DNA of 62,913 bases from Betaproteobacteria bacterium CG2_30_68_42 (GCA_001872285.1 MNXU01000028.1:1-62913), one strand, 5' to 3'. Positions 34,200-43,703 are shown, counted from the stretch's first letter. A program made the numbers and translations. Notes: generated by a model not told the origin, from the letters alone.

Positions 34200-35543
34200 T
34201 CAAGACGCCAGTGCCACGAGCAACTTGTCATGGATGCCGCCGAAACCGCCGTTGCTCATGACCAGGATGCTGTCGCCCTCGCCGGCTGCGGCGACGATGG
34301 CCGCCACCATCGTATCGATTTCGTCGAAGACCGCGGCGCGCGCGCCCAGCGGAGCCAGAACGGCGCGCGCATCCCAACCCAGCGCCGCGGCGTAGCAAAA
34401 CACCCGATCCGCCCCCTCCAGGCTTTCCGGCAGCCTGTCCTTCATCACGCCCTGTTTCATGGTGTTCGAGCGCGGCTCCAGTACGGCCAGGATGCGGCCG
34501 CTAGGAATCTTGTCCCGCAGCGCCCGGATCGTGGCGGCGATCGCGGTCGGATGGTGGGCGAAATCGTCGAAGACCGCGACTCCCCGGGCGCTCCCGCGCA
34601 GTTCCAGACGGCGCCGTACCCCGCCGAACCTGCCCAAGGCGGCGGCGGCCGCCTGCACCGGGACCCCCGCGTGGTGCGCAGCCGCGATGGCAGCCAGCGC
34701 ATTGCTGCGGTTGTGCTCGCCCGGCAGGCAAAGACTGGCCCGCTGCGGTTCGTCGCTCCCATGCCTGATCAGCAACCCTCCCGACTCGGCCGCTTGGACC
34801 GACCAGGCGGCCGGATCGTTGAACCATTCGACCGGTGTCCAGCAGCCACGCTCCAGGACACGTCTGAGCGAGTCATCGCGGGCATTCGCGACGATCAGGC
34901 CGGACGAGGGCAAGATACGCACGAAATGGTGAAATTGGGCCTCGATCGATGCAAGATCCGGAAAGATGTCTGCATGATCAAACTCCAGATTGTTCAGGAT
35001 CGCGGTTCGCGGACGGTAATGGACGAACTTGGAACGCTTGTCACAGAACGCCGTGTCGTATTCGTCCGCCTCGATCACGAAGAAGTGGGAGTTCGTCAGG
35101 CGGGCCGAGACGCCGAAGTCGCTCGGCACCCCTCCGATCACGAAGCCGGGGTCGAGGCCGGCGCACTCCAGGATCCAGGCGAGCAGGCTGCTGGTCGTCG
35201 TCTTGCCATGGGTTCCGGCGACGGCGAGCACCCACTTGTCCTTGAGGACGTTCTCCGCGATCCACTGCGGCCCCGAAGTGTAGGGTAGACCGCGGTCGAG
35301 GATCTCCTCGAGCAGCGGGTTGCCCCGGCTCACCGCGTTGCCCACGACGAACAGGTCGGGCCGGAGGTCGGCCTGGTTGCGGCCATAGCCTTCGATCAGT
35401 TCGATCCGCTGCGCCTCGAGCTGTGTGCTCATCGGGGGATACACGTTCGCGTCGCAGCCGGTCACCCGATGGCCTGCAGCGCGCGCAACCAGCGCGAGCC
35501 CGCCCATGAAGGTGCCGCAGATTCCGAGGATGTGCAGGTGCAT
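34200..35543 (-). CDS. mpl: UDP-N-acetylmuramate:L-alanyl-gamma-D-glutamyl-meso-diaminopimelate ligase
   Basis: Mpl attaches recycled murein tripeptide to UDP-MurNAc, the key step of peptidoglycan recycling. The 447-residue length matches Mpl rather than MurC. The N-terminus MHLHILGICGTFMGGLA is the Mpl-type UDP-binding Rossmann start, followed by the ATP loop GTHGKTTTSSLLAW, the conserved VIEADEYDTAFCDKRSKF, NNLEFDHADIF and the C-terminal DDFAHHPTAI. It is divergent from an uncharacterised gene with a short AT-rich gap between. Confidence 0.95.
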   Translation of the reverse strand: MHLHILGICGTFMGGLALVARAAGHRVTGCDANVYPPMSTQLEAQRIELIEGYGRNQADLRPDLFVVGNAVSRGNPLLEEILDRGLPYTSGPQWIAENVLKDKWVLAVAGTHGKTTTSSLLAWILECAGLDPGFVIGGVPSDFGVSARLTNSHFFVIEADEYDTAFCDKRSKFVHYRPRTAILNNLEFDHADIFPDLASIEAQFHHFVRILPSSGLIVANARDDSLRRVLERGCWTPVEWFNDPAAWSVQAAESGGLLIRHGSDEPQRASLCLPGEHNRSNALAAIAAAHHAGVPVQAAAAALGRFGGVRRRLELRGSARGVAVFDDFAHHPTAIAATIRALRDKIPSGRILAVLEPRSNTMKQGVMKDRLPESLEGADRVFCYAAALGWDARAVLAPLGARAAVFDEIDTMVAAIVAAAGEGDSILVMSNGGFGGIHDKLLVALAS

Positions 35544-35554
35544 GATGCGCGGGT

Positions 35555-35576
35555 GGTATATTTCGGCTATTTTAAT
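35555..35576. promoter_or_regulatory. AT-rich divergent promoter region between mpl and the next gene
   Basis: A short AT-rich island in an otherwise GC-rich gap holds TTTAAT (35571-35576) readable as a rightward -10 box and TAAAAT (complement of 35569-35574) as a leftward one. Neither has a good -35 partner, so this is a position-based suggestion. Confidence 0.3.
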
Positions 35577-35610
35577 CGCTCATGCGGCGAAAATGCTTCG
35601 ATCCGTACCG

Positions 35611-36228
35611 ATGCAGCATAAACGGCGAAACGGGCACGGGCGCTTCGATCCGATGCGCCGGAAACTCGCCAGCCTGGCTGCGGAGATGATGGCCAGGGAT
35701 GGGATCACCGACTACGGTTTCGCCAAGCGCAAGGCCGCGAGGCAGCTCGGCGTTCCGGCCACCGAGGCCCTGCCCGACAACGCCGAGATCGAGACCGCGC
35801 TGAGAGCCTATCAGTCGCTCTACCAGGCCGGCGAGCACGGCAGGCGGATCGACGAGCTGCGCCGGATCGCCCTCGATCTCATGCTCCGCCTCGAGGCGTT
35901 TTCTCCCTATCTCGTCGGCCACGTGCTGGAGGGCACGGCCGGTCGCTTCGCCGGCATCGATCTCAACCTGTATGCGGACACGGCGAAGAACGTCGAGATC
36001 TTCCTTCTCTCGCACGGCATCCCCTACGAACCCGCGGGGCGCCGGCAGAGGCATGGCGAGATGCCCGAAACCGAGATCGAGCTGGAGTGGAACGACGTCC
36101 CGGTTCGGCTGGCGATCTTCCGGGCGGTCGACGAGCGCGTCCGGTTTCGCAGAGGAAATGCCGGTCAGCCGCGCCCGCGTGCAGACGTCCGGGCGCTGCG
36201 GGCATTGCTGGCGGATGGCACGCCATGA
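35611..36228 (+). CDS. Conserved protein of unknown function with nucleotidyltransferase-like motif
   Basis: The roughly 205-residue product is rich in charged residues with no membrane segment. Residues 10-100 are helical and basic (RRKLASLAAEMMARDGITDYGFAKRK). The middle contains SPYLVGHVLEGTAGRFAGIDLNLYAD, which resembles the nucleotidyltransferase pattern of a Gly-Ser/Thr loop followed by D-x-D/N (GTAGRFAGIDL), although the second acidic residue reads Asn. A strand-rich ending (EIELEWNDVPVRLAIFRA) follows. Function is not known. Its ATGA overlap with the tlpA-like gene suggests co-expression. The start is uncertain; Met at 35593 or 35653 is also possible. Confidence 0.65.
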   Translation: MQHKRRNGHGRFDPMRRKLASLAAEMMARDGITDYGFAKRKAARQLGVPATEALPDNAEIETALRAYQSLYQAGEHGRRIDELRRIALDLMLRLEAFSPYLVGHVLEGTAGRFAGIDLNLYADTAKNVEIFLLSHGIPYEPAGRRQRHGEMPETEIELEWNDVPVRLAIFRAVDERVRFRRGNAGQPRPRADVRALRALLADGTP

Positions 36229-36761
36229 GCCGATCGAGGCAGATTGCCCTGCTGGTCGCCTTTGCCGTGCTGGCAGGGGGAGTCGGACTGTATGTCGGCA
36301 AGCGGCAGGCGGATGATGGGCCGGGCGCGATCGCATCCGGAGACGGTTCGGCCCTGCTCGCGCTTCGGCTGCCCGATGCCTCCGGTCGCGTGTTCGCGCT
36401 GAGCGATTGGCGGGGGAAGGTGATCGTGGCCAATTTCTGGGCGACGTGGTGTCCGCCGTGTCTAAGGGAGCTGCCGGCGTTCGACCGCGTGAGCCGGAGA
36501 CATTCCGCAAATGAGGTACAATTTGTCGGCATCAGCATCGATTCTGCTGACAATGTGCGCCAATTTGCCGCACGGGAGAAGATTGGCTATCCGCTCCTGG
36601 TCGCCAGTACGGACGTCCTTTCGGTCACCTCGCCCATGGGAAACCGCATGCAGGGACTGCCTTTCACGGTGATCCTGGATCGATCCGGCGCACCGCGGAC
36701 GGTCAGGCTCGGAACGCTGAGCGAAGCCGAGCTGGAACAGGCGATCGCGCGACTGCGATGA
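36225..36761 (+). CDS. TlpA/ResA-type membrane-anchored thioredoxin
   Basis: The 178-residue protein has an uncleaved-looking N-terminal membrane anchor (about 8-25, [18 protein letters not shown]) and a periplasmic thioredoxin-like domain. The active site FWATWCPPC has cysteines at 76 and 79, and GLPFTVI is the cis-proline loop. [19 protein letters not shown] is the usual AhpC/TSA-type entry. Such proteins reduce periplasmic disulfides, often for cytochrome c or oxidase assembly, and could be fed by DsbD (17.7 kb). It is followed after 19 bases by aroQ, a common betaproteobacterial arrangement. Confidence 0.9.
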   Translation: MSRSRQIALLVAFAVLAGGVGLYVGKRQADDGPGAIASGDGSALLALRLPDASGRVFALSDWRGKVIVANFWATWCPPCLRELPAFDRVSRRHSANEVQFVGISIDSADNVRQFAAREKIGYPLLVASTDVLSVTSPMGNRMQGLPFTVILDRSGAPRTVRLGTLSEAELEQAIARLR

Positions 36762-36780
36762 CGACGAGGGGGAGCAGACG

Positions 36781-37260
36781 ATGACCCGGACGAAGCAGGG
36801 GCCCGAACCGCGCCGTGTGCTGGTGCTGCACGGCCCGAATCTGAATCTGCTCGGGACACGCGAGCCCGAGATCTATGGCCGCACCACGCTCGCCGACATC
36901 CATCGGGCGATGGAGAGCCGCGCGCAGGCGGCGTGTGTCACGCTGGAGAGTTTTCAGAGCAACAGCGAGGGCGAGCTGATCAACCGCGTGCAGGCGGCGG
37001 CCGCGGAGGGCGTCGCCTTCGTCATCCTCAACCCCGGCGGCTACACGCATACCAGCGTGGCGCTTCGCGACGCCCTGACCGCAGTCGCGCTGCCTTTCGT
37101 GGAAGTCCATCTGTCGAACATCCACGCCAGGGAGGACTTCCGCCGGCATTCCTATTTTTCCGACGTCGCGGTGGGGGTGATCACCGGTCTGGGAAGCGTC
37201 GGCTACGAGTTGGCGCTCGAATATGTCCTGAGACGGATGGCAACTCGTCCGTCGCCCTGA
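36781..37260 (+). CDS. aroQ: 3-Dehydroquinate dehydratase, type II
   Basis: AroQ removes water from 3-dehydroquinate in the shikimate pathway; the next enzyme, AroE, is at 58.7 kb. The 159-residue protein has [19 protein letters not shown] with the catalytic-loop Arg and Tyr32, [18 protein letters not shown], and [16 protein letters not shown] with the catalytic His. [18 protein letters not shown] completes the substrate site. The first nine residues before [10 protein letters not shown] are unconserved. It precedes accB by 33 bases in the familiar aroQ-accB-accC order. Confidence 0.95.
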   Translation: MTRTKQGPEPRRVLVLHGPNLNLLGTREPEIYGRTTLADIHRAMESRAQAACVTLESFQSNSEGELINRVQAAAAEGVAFVILNPGGYTHTSVALRDALTAVALPFVEVHLSNIHAREDFRRHSYFSDVAVGVITGLGSVGYELALEYVLRRMATRPSP

Positions 37261-37293
37261 ACCCCGGCCCGGCAATTCCAGCGAGGCAGCCCC

Positions 37294-37737
37294 ATGGACC
37301 TGCGGAAACTGAAGAAACTGATCGACCTCGTGCAGGAATCGGGCATCTCGGAACTCGAGGTGACCGAGGGCGAGGAACGTGTACGAATCGCCAAATACGC
37401 AGGCACGGCCCACACCGCGGCATCCGTGCTCCCCGCCTCTGCGCCGGTGCCAGCGCCCGCAGCCGCGGCCGCGCCTGCGCCCGTTCCCGTGCAAGAGGCG
37501 CCCGGCCATGTCGTCAAATCGCCGATGGTCGGCACTTTCTATCGATCGGCCGCACCGGGCGAGAAGCCGTTCGTGGAGCTCGGGCAGGTCGTGGAAAGCG
37601 GGCAGACCCTGTGCATCATCGAGGCGATGAAACTGATGAACGAGATCGAGTCGGATGCCTCCGGAACCCTCAAGGCGATCCTGGTCGAGAACGGCCAGCC
37701 GGTCGAATTCGGCCAGCCGCTGTTCGTGATCGAGTAG
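37294..37737 (+). CDS. accB: Biotin carboxyl carrier protein of acetyl-CoA carboxylase
   Basis: AccB carries biotin between the biotin carboxylase and carboxyltransferase halves of acetyl-CoA carboxylase in the first step of fatty acid synthesis. The 147-residue protein has an N-terminal helix region ([18 protein letters not shown]), a flexible Ala/Pro linker (about 41-68) and a biotinyl domain with the modified lysine at Lys113 in [24 protein letters not shown] is the typical domain start. BirA at 10.6 kb would biotinylate it. It precedes accC by 18 bases. Confidence 0.96.
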   Translation: MDLRKLKKLIDLVQESGISELEVTEGEERVRIAKYAGTAHTAASVLPASAPVPAPAAAAAPAPVPVQEAPGHVVKSPMVGTFYRSAAPGEKPFVELGQVVESGQTLCIIEAMKLMNEIESDASGTLKAILVENGQPVEFGQPLFVIE

Positions 37738-37755
37738 CGCCCGACCCATCGGATC

Positions 37756-39117
37756 GTGTTCGAAAAAGTCCTGATCGCGAACCGCGGAGAGATCGCGCTG
37801 CGCATCCTGCGTGCCTGCCGCGAGCTCGGCATCAAGACCGTGGCGATCCACTCCGAGGCCGACGCCGAAGCGAAGTACGTCAAGCTCGCCGACGAGTCCG
37901 TGTGCGTCGGTCCTGCGCCTTCGTCGGGCTCCTACCTCAATGTCCCGGCGATCATCAGCGCGGCCGAGGTCACCGATTCCGAGGCGATCCACCCGGGTTA
38001 CGGCTTCCTCTCGGAAAACGGCGAGTTCGCAGAGCGCGTCGAAAGCAGCGGGTTCGTGTTCATCGGACCGCGTCCGGAGACGATCCGCCTGATGGGCGAC
38101 AAGGTGAGCGCCAAGGAGGCGATGCGGGCCGCCGGTGTCCCGTGCGTGCCGGGCTCGGACGGAGCGCTGCCGGAGGACCCGAAGGAAATCGTCAGGATCG
38201 CCCGTGCGGTCGGTTACCCGGTCATCATCAAGGCGGCAGCCGGCGGCGGTGGCCGCGGGATGCGCGTGGTGCACACCGAGGCCGCGCTGCTGAACGCGGT
38301 CGCGACGACCCGCGGCGAAGCCTTTGCCGCGTTCGCCAACGGCACCGTGTATCTGGAAAAGTTCCTCGAAAACCCGCGCCACATCGAGATCCAGGTCCTC
38401 GCCGACTCGTTCCGCAATGCCGTGCACCTCGGGGAGCGCGACTGCTCGATCCAACGCCGCCATCAGAAGCTCGTCGAAGAGGCGCCTGCGCCAGATCTGA
38501 ACCGGCGGGTGATCCAGCGCATCGGCGAGCGCTGTGCGGAGGCCGCGCGGCGGATCAACTACCGCGGCGCGGGCACCTTCGAGTTCCTCTACGACGAGGG
38601 CGAGTTCCATTTCATCGAGATGAACACCCGCATCCAGGTAGAGCATCCGGTCACCGAAATGGTGACCGGGATCGACCTGGTCCAGGAACAGATCCGGATC
38701 GCCGCCGGGGAGAAGCTGCGCATGCGCCAGCGCGAGATCGAAACCCGCGGCCACGCAATCGAATGCCGCATCAATGCCGAAGACCCGGCCACCTTCAAGC
38801 CCTGTCCCGGACGCATCCTCGCCTGGCATCCGCCGGGCGGGCCGGGCATCCGGGTCGATTCGTGCGTGTATGCCGGCTATACGGTGCCGCCCTATTACGA
38901 CTCGCTCATCGGGAAGGTGATCGCGTTCGGCGACACGCGGGAGCAGGCGATCCGCAGGATGCAGATCGCCCTTTCGGAAATGGCCGTCGAGGGCATCAGG
39001 ACCACCATTCCGCTGCATCAGGAACTCATGCAGGACGCGCGCTACATCCGCGGTGGCTTGAGCATCCACTTTCTGGAAGAGAAGCTCGCAGCCCGCGAAC
39101 AGGCCGAGAAGGTCTGA
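37756..39117 (+). CDS. accC: Biotin carboxylase subunit of acetyl-CoA carboxylase
   Basis: AccC carboxylates biotin on AccB using ATP and bicarbonate. Translation starts at a GTG (37756) and gives 453 residues. It begins [20 protein letters not shown], has [12 protein letters not shown], the ATP-grasp glycine loop [33 protein letters not shown], and [14 protein letters not shown] with the catalytic acid/base residues. Length and order are standard. It forms an operon with accB and is followed after 16 bases by prmA. Confidence 0.97.
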   Translation: MFEKVLIANRGEIALRILRACRELGIKTVAIHSEADAEAKYVKLADESVCVGPAPSSGSYLNVPAIISAAEVTDSEAIHPGYGFLSENGEFAERVESSGFVFIGPRPETIRLMGDKVSAKEAMRAAGVPCVPGSDGALPEDPKEIVRIARAVGYPVIIKAAAGGGGRGMRVVHTEAALLNAVATTRGEAFAAFANGTVYLEKFLENPRHIEIQVLADSFRNAVHLGERDCSIQRRHQKLVEEAPAPDLNRRVIQRIGERCAEAARRINYRGAGTFEFLYDEGEFHFIEMNTRIQVEHPVTEMVTGIDLVQEQIRIAAGEKLRMRQREIETRGHAIECRINAEDPATFKPCPGRILAWHPPGGPGIRVDSCVYAGYTVPPYYDSLIGKVIAFGDTREQAIRRMQIALSEMAVEGIRTTIPLHQELMQDARYIRGGLSIHFLEEKLAAREQAEKV

Positions 39118-39133
39118 CCGGAGTTCCCGCACG

Positions 39134-40021
39134 ATGTGGCTGTCCGTCGTCCTGGCGACCGATGCCGGGCATGCCGAAGCGCTCTCGGAGGCGCTGCTCG
39201 CGCGCGGCGCGCTGTGCGTGAGCGTCGAGGACGCGGATGCCGGCACCGCGCGTGAAGTGGCGCAATTCGCCGAGCCTGGCGCGCCAGCGGCGGCATTGTG
39301 GTCGATGAGCCGGCTCGACGTTCTGCTCGACTCCGGCACGGATGTCGGCCGCACGCTCACCGAGGCCGCGACAGAGGCCGGCCTTGGCACCCTGCCCGAT
39401 TACACGGTCACGGAACTCGAAGAACAGGACTGGGTGCGGCTCGCCCGCGACCAGTTCGTTCCGATCCGCATCGGCGAGCGGCTGTGGATCGTGCCTTCGT
39501 GGGCCACGCCGCCCGATCCGCGGGCGGTCAACATCATCCTGGATCCCGGCCTCGCGTTCGGCACCGGGAGCCACGCGACCACCCATCTGTGCCTCGAGTG
39601 GCTGCTCGAGCATGCACCCGGCGCATCCGCCGTGCTCGACTACGGCTGCGGTTCCGGTATATTGGCCGTGGCGGCGGCGAGGCTGGGCGCCCGCAGGGTT
39701 CTCGCCGTGGATATCGACGATCAGGCCCTGCGCGCCGCAGCCGGAAACGCCGCACGCAACGAAGTTTCGATCGAGCTCGCGCATTCGAGCCGTCCCATCG
39801 AGGGTGAATTCGATCTCGTGGTGGCCAACATCCTTGCCAGACCCCTGCAACTTCTCGCGCCGCTGCTGTGCGCGCGGCTCGCGCCCGGAGGCAGGCTCGC
39901 GCTGTCTGGCGTACTGGAAGCCCAGGCCGGATCGCTGTGCGAGGCCTACCGCCCCTGGCTGTCGCTGAGCGTGGGTGCGACGCGGGAGGGCTGGGTGCGT
40001 CTGGAGGGGATCCGCTCGTGA
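39134..40021 (+). CDS. prmA: Ribosomal protein L11 methyltransferase
   Basis: PrmA trimethylates several amino groups of ribosomal protein L11. The 295-residue protein has the small N-terminal substrate-recognition domain (MWLSVVLATDAGHAEALSEALLARGALCVSVED) and a SAM-binding domain with the characteristic DPGLAFGTGSHATTHLCLEWL, DYGCGSGILAVAAARLGA and VVANILARPLQLLAPLL. The stop TGA overlaps the next start GTG. Its position after accC is a common betaproteobacterial arrangement. Confidence 0.95.
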   Translation: MWLSVVLATDAGHAEALSEALLARGALCVSVEDADAGTAREVAQFAEPGAPAAALWSMSRLDVLLDSGTDVGRTLTEAATEAGLGTLPDYTVTELEEQDWVRLARDQFVPIRIGERLWIVPSWATPPDPRAVNIILDPGLAFGTGSHATTHLCLEWLLEHAPGASAVLDYGCGSGILAVAAARLGARRVLAVDIDDQALRAAAGNAARNEVSIELAHSSRPIEGEFDLVVANILARPLQLLAPLLCARLAPGGRLALSGVLEAQAGSLCEAYRPWLSLSVGATREGWVRLEGIRS

Positions 40022-40836
40022 TCCTGACCCGCTGTCCGGCTTGCGGTACCCGTTTCCGCGTCACACCGGAACAATTGCGGGCGCGTGAAGGAAGGGTGCG
40101 TTGCGGCCGTTGCCGCGCGGCGTTCAACGCCCTGGAAGCGCTCGACGAAGCCGCGCGCGCCGTCCCGCTCCCGACGGCCACGGAGCAGGAACCGCCGGCA
40201 GCGGCATCTGCGCCGGTCGATTCTCGCCCAGAGACCGAATCCGGCTCCGCTGCGGCCTTCGCGGCTCAGGCGATCGCCGCCGGCGAACCGCATACCTTCG
40301 CTGCCGATGCCGGCATTCCATCGACCTCCGAGCCGCTGCCACGCCGCAGGCACGCGTGGCTACGTGCAGGCTCGTGGAGCCTGGCCGCGGTGCTGCTGCT
40401 CGCACTGGCGATCGGGCAGGCCGGGTACTTCTTCCGCAGCGAGCTGGCGGTGGCCGTCCCGTCGTCGAAGACGTGGCTCGAGCAAGCCTGCGCCGCCCTC
40501 GGCTGCGAAGTGGAGCTGCCGCGGCGCGCGGAACTGCTGAGCGTCGAGGCCTCCGACCTGCGCCCGCACGCCGGATCGAAGGATCAATTCGCGCTCTCGG
40601 CCACGCTGAGGAATCGTGCGCCCTTCGCCATGGAGTTCCCCCATCTCGAGCTCACGCTGACCGACACCGCCGACCGCGCACTCGCACGCCGGGTGTTCCC
40701 GCCGCGCGAATACCTGCTCGCCGGCGAGAACCCCTCCGCCGGCATGCCCGGCCAGAGCAGCTTCCAGTTGTCGCTCGCGATCGAGGCCGCTTCGCTCGGC
40801 GCGGCGGGTTACCGGCTCTACGTGTTCTACCCATGA
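40018..40836 (+). CDS. Zinc-ribbon and DUF3426 membrane protein
   Basis: The 272-residue protein starts at a GTG overlapping the prmA stop. Residues 5-28 form an MJ0042-type zinc ribbon: two CxxC pairs in RCPACGTRF and VRCGRCRAAF. An Ala/Pro/Glu-rich low-complexity segment (about 45-110) follows, then one transmembrane helix near 122-140 (SLAAVLLLALAIGQAGYFF), then a periplasmic DUF3426 beta domain from LEQACAALGCEVELP to the C-terminus. The function is unknown; a cytoplasmic zinc finger tied through the membrane to an extracytoplasmic domain suggests signalling or assembly. It is conserved after prmA in betaproteobacteria. Confidence 0.88.
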   Translation: MILTRCPACGTRFRVTPEQLRAREGRVRCGRCRAAFNALEALDEAARAVPLPTATEQEPPAAASAPVDSRPETESGSAAAFAAQAIAAGEPHTFAADAGIPSTSEPLPRRRHAWLRAGSWSLAAVLLLALAIGQAGYFFRSELAVAVPSSKTWLEQACAALGCEVELPRRAELLSVEASDLRPHAGSKDQFALSATLRNRAPFAMEFPHLELTLTDTADRALARRVFPPREYLLAGENPSAGMPGQSSFQLSLAIEAASLGAAGYRLYVFYP

Positions 40837-40890
40837 GCGAGGCCGGTGCGCTATCCTCCGCATTCCCAGTGCCAAAAGGAGGATCCATCC

Positions 40891-41391
40891 ATGACCACCG
40901 TCACTCTCGCCGGCAACCCGATCCGCGTCGGCGGCCGATTTCCCGCCAAGGGCGACCAGGCGCCGGCGTTTTCCCTGGTCGCAGCCGACCTCCGGGACGT
41001 GAAGCTCGGCGATTTCGCGGGCAAGAAGAAGGTGCTCAATATCGTTCCCAGTCTGGACACGCCCACCTGCGCCACCTCGACGCGCAAGTTCAACCAGACC
41101 GCGGGGGGTCTTCACGGTACCGTGGTACTGGTCATCTCCGCAGACCTGCCGTTCGCCGCCAAGCGCTTCTGCGAGACCGAGGGCCTCAAGAATGTGGTCC
41201 CGCTCTCGACCATGCGGGGGCGCGAGTTCCTGCGCGACTACGGCGTCGAGATCGAGGAAGGGCCGCTCGCCGGCCTGACCGCGCGCGCGGTGGTGGTGCT
41301 CGACGCGAACGACCGCGTCCTTCACGCCGAGCTGGTGCCGGAAATCAAGCAGGAGCCCGACTACGACGCGGCGCTGGCGGCGCTGAAGTGA
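40891..41391 (+). CDS. tpx: Thiol peroxidase
   Basis: Tpx is an atypical 2-Cys peroxiredoxin that reduces lipid and alkyl hydroperoxides using thioredoxin. The 166-residue protein has the peroxidatic cysteine at Cys60 in [15 protein letters not shown] and the resolving cysteine at Cys94 (KRFCETEGL). LPFAAKRFC and SADLPF are family-typical. The ATG at 40891 follows AAAAGGAGG with ideal spacing. A clear intrinsic terminator follows the stop, so it ends this transcription unit. Confidence 0.96.
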   Translation: MTTVTLAGNPIRVGGRFPAKGDQAPAFSLVAADLRDVKLGDFAGKKKVLNIVPSLDTPTCATSTRKFNQTAGGLHGTVVLVISADLPFAAKRFCETEGLKNVVPLSTMRGREFLRDYGVEIEEGPLAGLTARAVVVLDANDRVLHAELVPEIKQEPDYDAALAALK

Positions 41392-41404
41392 GAGCGCAGC
41401 CCTG

Positions 41405-41431
41405 AACGCCCTCCGAGAGAAGGGCGTTTTT
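41405..41431 (+). terminator. Intrinsic terminator after tpx
   Basis: AACGCCCT and AGGGCGTT form an 8-bp stem around CCGAGAGA and run directly into five T residues. This is a standard Rho-independent terminator, 14 bases after the tpx stop. Confidence 0.85.
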
Positions 41432-41490
41432 CTGCCGGAATTGCCCGCCGGGGAGCGGCCCGGCACCGGTCCATCCAGGAACCTTCTTCC

Positions 41491-42426
41491 ATGAGCATCC
41501 TCGTGTGCGGATCCATCGCCTACGACAACATCATGGTGTTCCGCGACCGCTTCAGCAACCACATCCTGCCCAGCCAGATCCACATCCTCAACGTCGCCTT
41601 CCTCGTTCCGGACATGCGGCGGGAATTCGGCGGCTGCGCGGGCAACATCGCCTACAGCCTGCGGCTGCTCGGTGCCGATCCGCTCGTCATGGCGACCCTG
41701 GGCATGGACGGCGCGCCCTACGAGGAACGCCTCGACGGCCTCGGGATCTCGCGCAGGCACCTGCGCAAGGTGCCGGACACCTTCACCGCGCAGGCCTTCA
41801 TCACCACCGACCTGGACGACAACCAGATCACTGCATTCCACCCCGGCGCGATGAATCACTCGCATCTGAACCGCGTGACCGATGCCGACGGCATCCGGCT
41901 GGGGATCGTCTCGCCGGACGGACGCGAGGGCATGAGCCGGCACGCCCGCGAGTTCCACGCTGCCGGAATCCCCTTCGTGTTCGATCCCGGCCAGGGATTG
42001 CCGATGTTCGACGGCGACGAGCTGCTCGACTTCCTGAACCTCGCGACCTGGTGCACGGTCAATGACTACGAGGCACGGCTGCTGGTCGAGCGCACCGGGC
42101 TCGCGATCGAGGCGCTTGCCACCCGGGTCGAAGCGCTGGTGGTGACGCTCGGTGCCCAGGGTTCGACGATCTACACCGGGGGTCAACGCCTGGACATTCC
42201 CTGCGTTGAACCCGATGCCCTGGTCGATCCGACCGGCTGCGGCGATGCCTACCGCGCCGGCCTGCTGTACGGCATCGCCGGCGGCCTGGACTGGCTGCGA
42301 TGCGGCCGGCTCGCCTCCGTGATGGGAGCGGTCAAGATCGCCTCCCGCGGAGGCCAGAATCACAGTGCAACGCGCGACGACATCGCGAGCCGCTATCGCC
42401 GGGCATTCGGCGAAACCCTCTGGTGA
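41491..42426 (+). CDS. PfkB-family carbohydrate/nucleoside kinase
   Basis: The 311-residue protein is a ribokinase-fold sugar or nucleoside kinase. It starts MSILVCGSIAYDNIMVFRD, has the conserved GGCAGNIAYSLRLLG (substrate loop), TVNDYEA, LVVTLGAQGS and the C-terminal signature DPTGCGDAYRAGLLYG with the catalytic Asp. Betaproteobacterial proteins with this start are often annotated adenosine kinase-like, but the substrate cannot be read from sequence. It follows the tpx terminator, so it should have its own promoter; I cannot identify one. A glycine-zipper lipoprotein follows 10 bases later. Confidence 0.88.
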   Translation: MSILVCGSIAYDNIMVFRDRFSNHILPSQIHILNVAFLVPDMRREFGGCAGNIAYSLRLLGADPLVMATLGMDGAPYEERLDGLGISRRHLRKVPDTFTAQAFITTDLDDNQITAFHPGAMNHSHLNRVTDADGIRLGIVSPDGREGMSRHAREFHAAGIPFVFDPGQGLPMFDGDELLDFLNLATWCTVNDYEARLLVERTGLAIEALATRVEALVVTLGAQGSTIYTGGQRLDIPCVEPDALVDPTGCGDAYRAGLLYGIAGGLDWLRCGRLASVMGAVKIASRGGQNHSATRDDIASRYRRAFGETLW

Positions 42427-42436
42427 GGAGAACGGG

Positions 42437-42892
42437 ATGCAAATGCTCAATACCTTCGTTGCTGCGGTGGCCTGCGCCGCGATCGTGGCCGGGTGCGCCT
42501 CCGGCCTCGGGGGAGGCGATTACAAGCGCGGCGAGGCCCGCCAGACGATGCGCGTCGAGATGGGTGTGGTCGAGAGCGTGCGCACGGTGCGCATCGAGGG
42601 CACCAAGACCCCGGTCGGCACCGGAGCCGGCGCGGTGGTCGGCGGGGTGGCCGGCAGCAACGTCGGCGGCGGCAAGGGCTCCATCATCGGCACCGTGGTC
42701 GGCGCGGTTGCGGGCGGCCTGGCCGGATCGGCGATCGAGGAAGGCGTGACCCGGCGCGAGGGCGTCGAGATCACCGTCCGGCTCGACGGCGGCCGCCTGC
42801 TCGCGATCGTGCAGGAAGCCGACGAAGCGTTCCGGCCCGGCGAGCGCGTGCGGGTGCTCAGCGGCGGCGGCAGCACCCGCGTGAGCCACTAG
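42437..42892 (+). CDS. Glycine-zipper outer-membrane lipoprotein (SlyB-like)
   Basis: The 151-residue protein has a lipoprotein signal peptide with lipobox AIVAGC (Cys20; the +2 residue is Ala, which favours outer-membrane sorting). The middle (about 60-105) is a glycine zipper: GTGAGAVVGGVAGSNVGGGKGSIIGTVVGAVAGGLAGS in overlapping G-x3-G spacing, typical of SlyB/Pcp-type proteins. A short beta domain follows, with RVRVLSGGG near the end. It probably contributes to envelope integrity; no enzymatic role is suggested. Its stop overlaps that of apaH on the other strand by three bases. Confidence 0.88.
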   Translation: MQMLNTFVAAVACAAIVAGCASGLGGGDYKRGEARQTMRVEMGVVESVRTVRIEGTKTPVGTGAGAVVGGVAGSNVGGGKGSIIGTVVGAVAGGLAGSAIEEGVTRREGVEITVRLDGGRLLAIVQEADEAFRPGERVRVLSGGGSTRVSH

Positions 42893-43692
42893 CCGGCGCA
42901 GGCAACCCGAACCACGCGCCGATCCTCGAGCCTCAGGGCGGTCAGCGATCCGCCCCACAGGCACCCGGTGTCGAGCGCGCACAGGCGTTCTTCCAGCAGC
43001 AGGCCCAGTGCCGACCAGTGCCCGCAAATCATGGTGTGATCGGCACTGCGCCGGCCGGGCACCCTGAACCAGGGCATGAAGCCGGGGGGTGCGGCCGCAA
43101 TCGGGCCCTTGCTCCGGAATTCCATCGCGCCCTCTCGGGTGCAGAAGCGCATCCGCGTCATCGCATTGACGATCACCCGCGCGCGCTCCCAGCCCGAGAG
43201 CCGGTCGCTCCAGGCCACCGGCTCGCTGCCCCACAGATGCGCAAGGAGCTCGCGGTAGTCGCGTGCGGTGAGCGCTTCATGCAGCTCGTCCGCGAGATCC
43301 TGCGCGCGCTCGACGTCCCAGGCAGGCAGCAGCCCGGCATGCACCATGGCGTACTCGTCTTCGTGATGGAACAGGGGCAGGCCGCGCAGCCATCCGACGA
43401 GCTCGTCGCGATCGTGCGCTTCCAGCACCTGCGCCACGGTGTCTTCCTCGTGCCAGCGGCCGAAGCCCTCCGCGAGCATCACCAGATGAAGGTCGTGGTT
43501 GCCGAGCACGGTGACCGCGGCTTCGCCCAGGCTCTTCACGAAGCGCAGCACCTCGAGCGATTGCGGGCCGCGATTGACCAGGTCGCCCACCAGCCAGAGC
43601 CGGTCGCGCTCCCTCGAGAATCCGATCTCGCCGAGCAGCTTCTCGAGCGCGGCGAAGCAGCCCTGGATGTCGCCGATCGCGTAGGTGGCCAC
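42889..43692 (-). CDS. apaH: Bis(5'-nucleosyl)-tetraphosphatase (symmetrical)
   Basis: ApaH splits diadenosine tetraphosphate into two ADP and can remove Np4 caps from RNA. The 267-residue protein is a PPP-type metallophosphatase: AIGDIQGCFAALEKLL (GD-x-G, here with Gln for His), VGDLVNRGPQSLEVL, VLGNHDLHLV and the C-terminal GHWSALGL motif. Length matches the family. It is the last gene of a leftward set after a glycosyltransferase and a sugar epimerase, with an 11-base gap. Its 3' end meets the lipoprotein gene head-on. Confidence 0.93.
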   Translation of the reverse strand: MATYAIGDIQGCFAALEKLLGEIGFSRERDRLWLVGDLVNRGPQSLEVLRFVKSLGEAAVTVLGNHDLHLVMLAEGFGRWHEEDTVAQVLEAHDRDELVGWLRGLPLFHHEDEYAMVHAGLLPAWDVERAQDLADELHEALTARDYRELLAHLWGSEPVAWSDRLSGWERARVIVNAMTRMRFCTREGAMEFRSKGPIAAAPPGFMPWFRVPGRRSADHTMICGHWSALGLLLEERLCALDTGCLWGGSLTALRLEDRRVVRVACAG

Positions 43693-43703
43693 GAAAACTC
43701 GCC

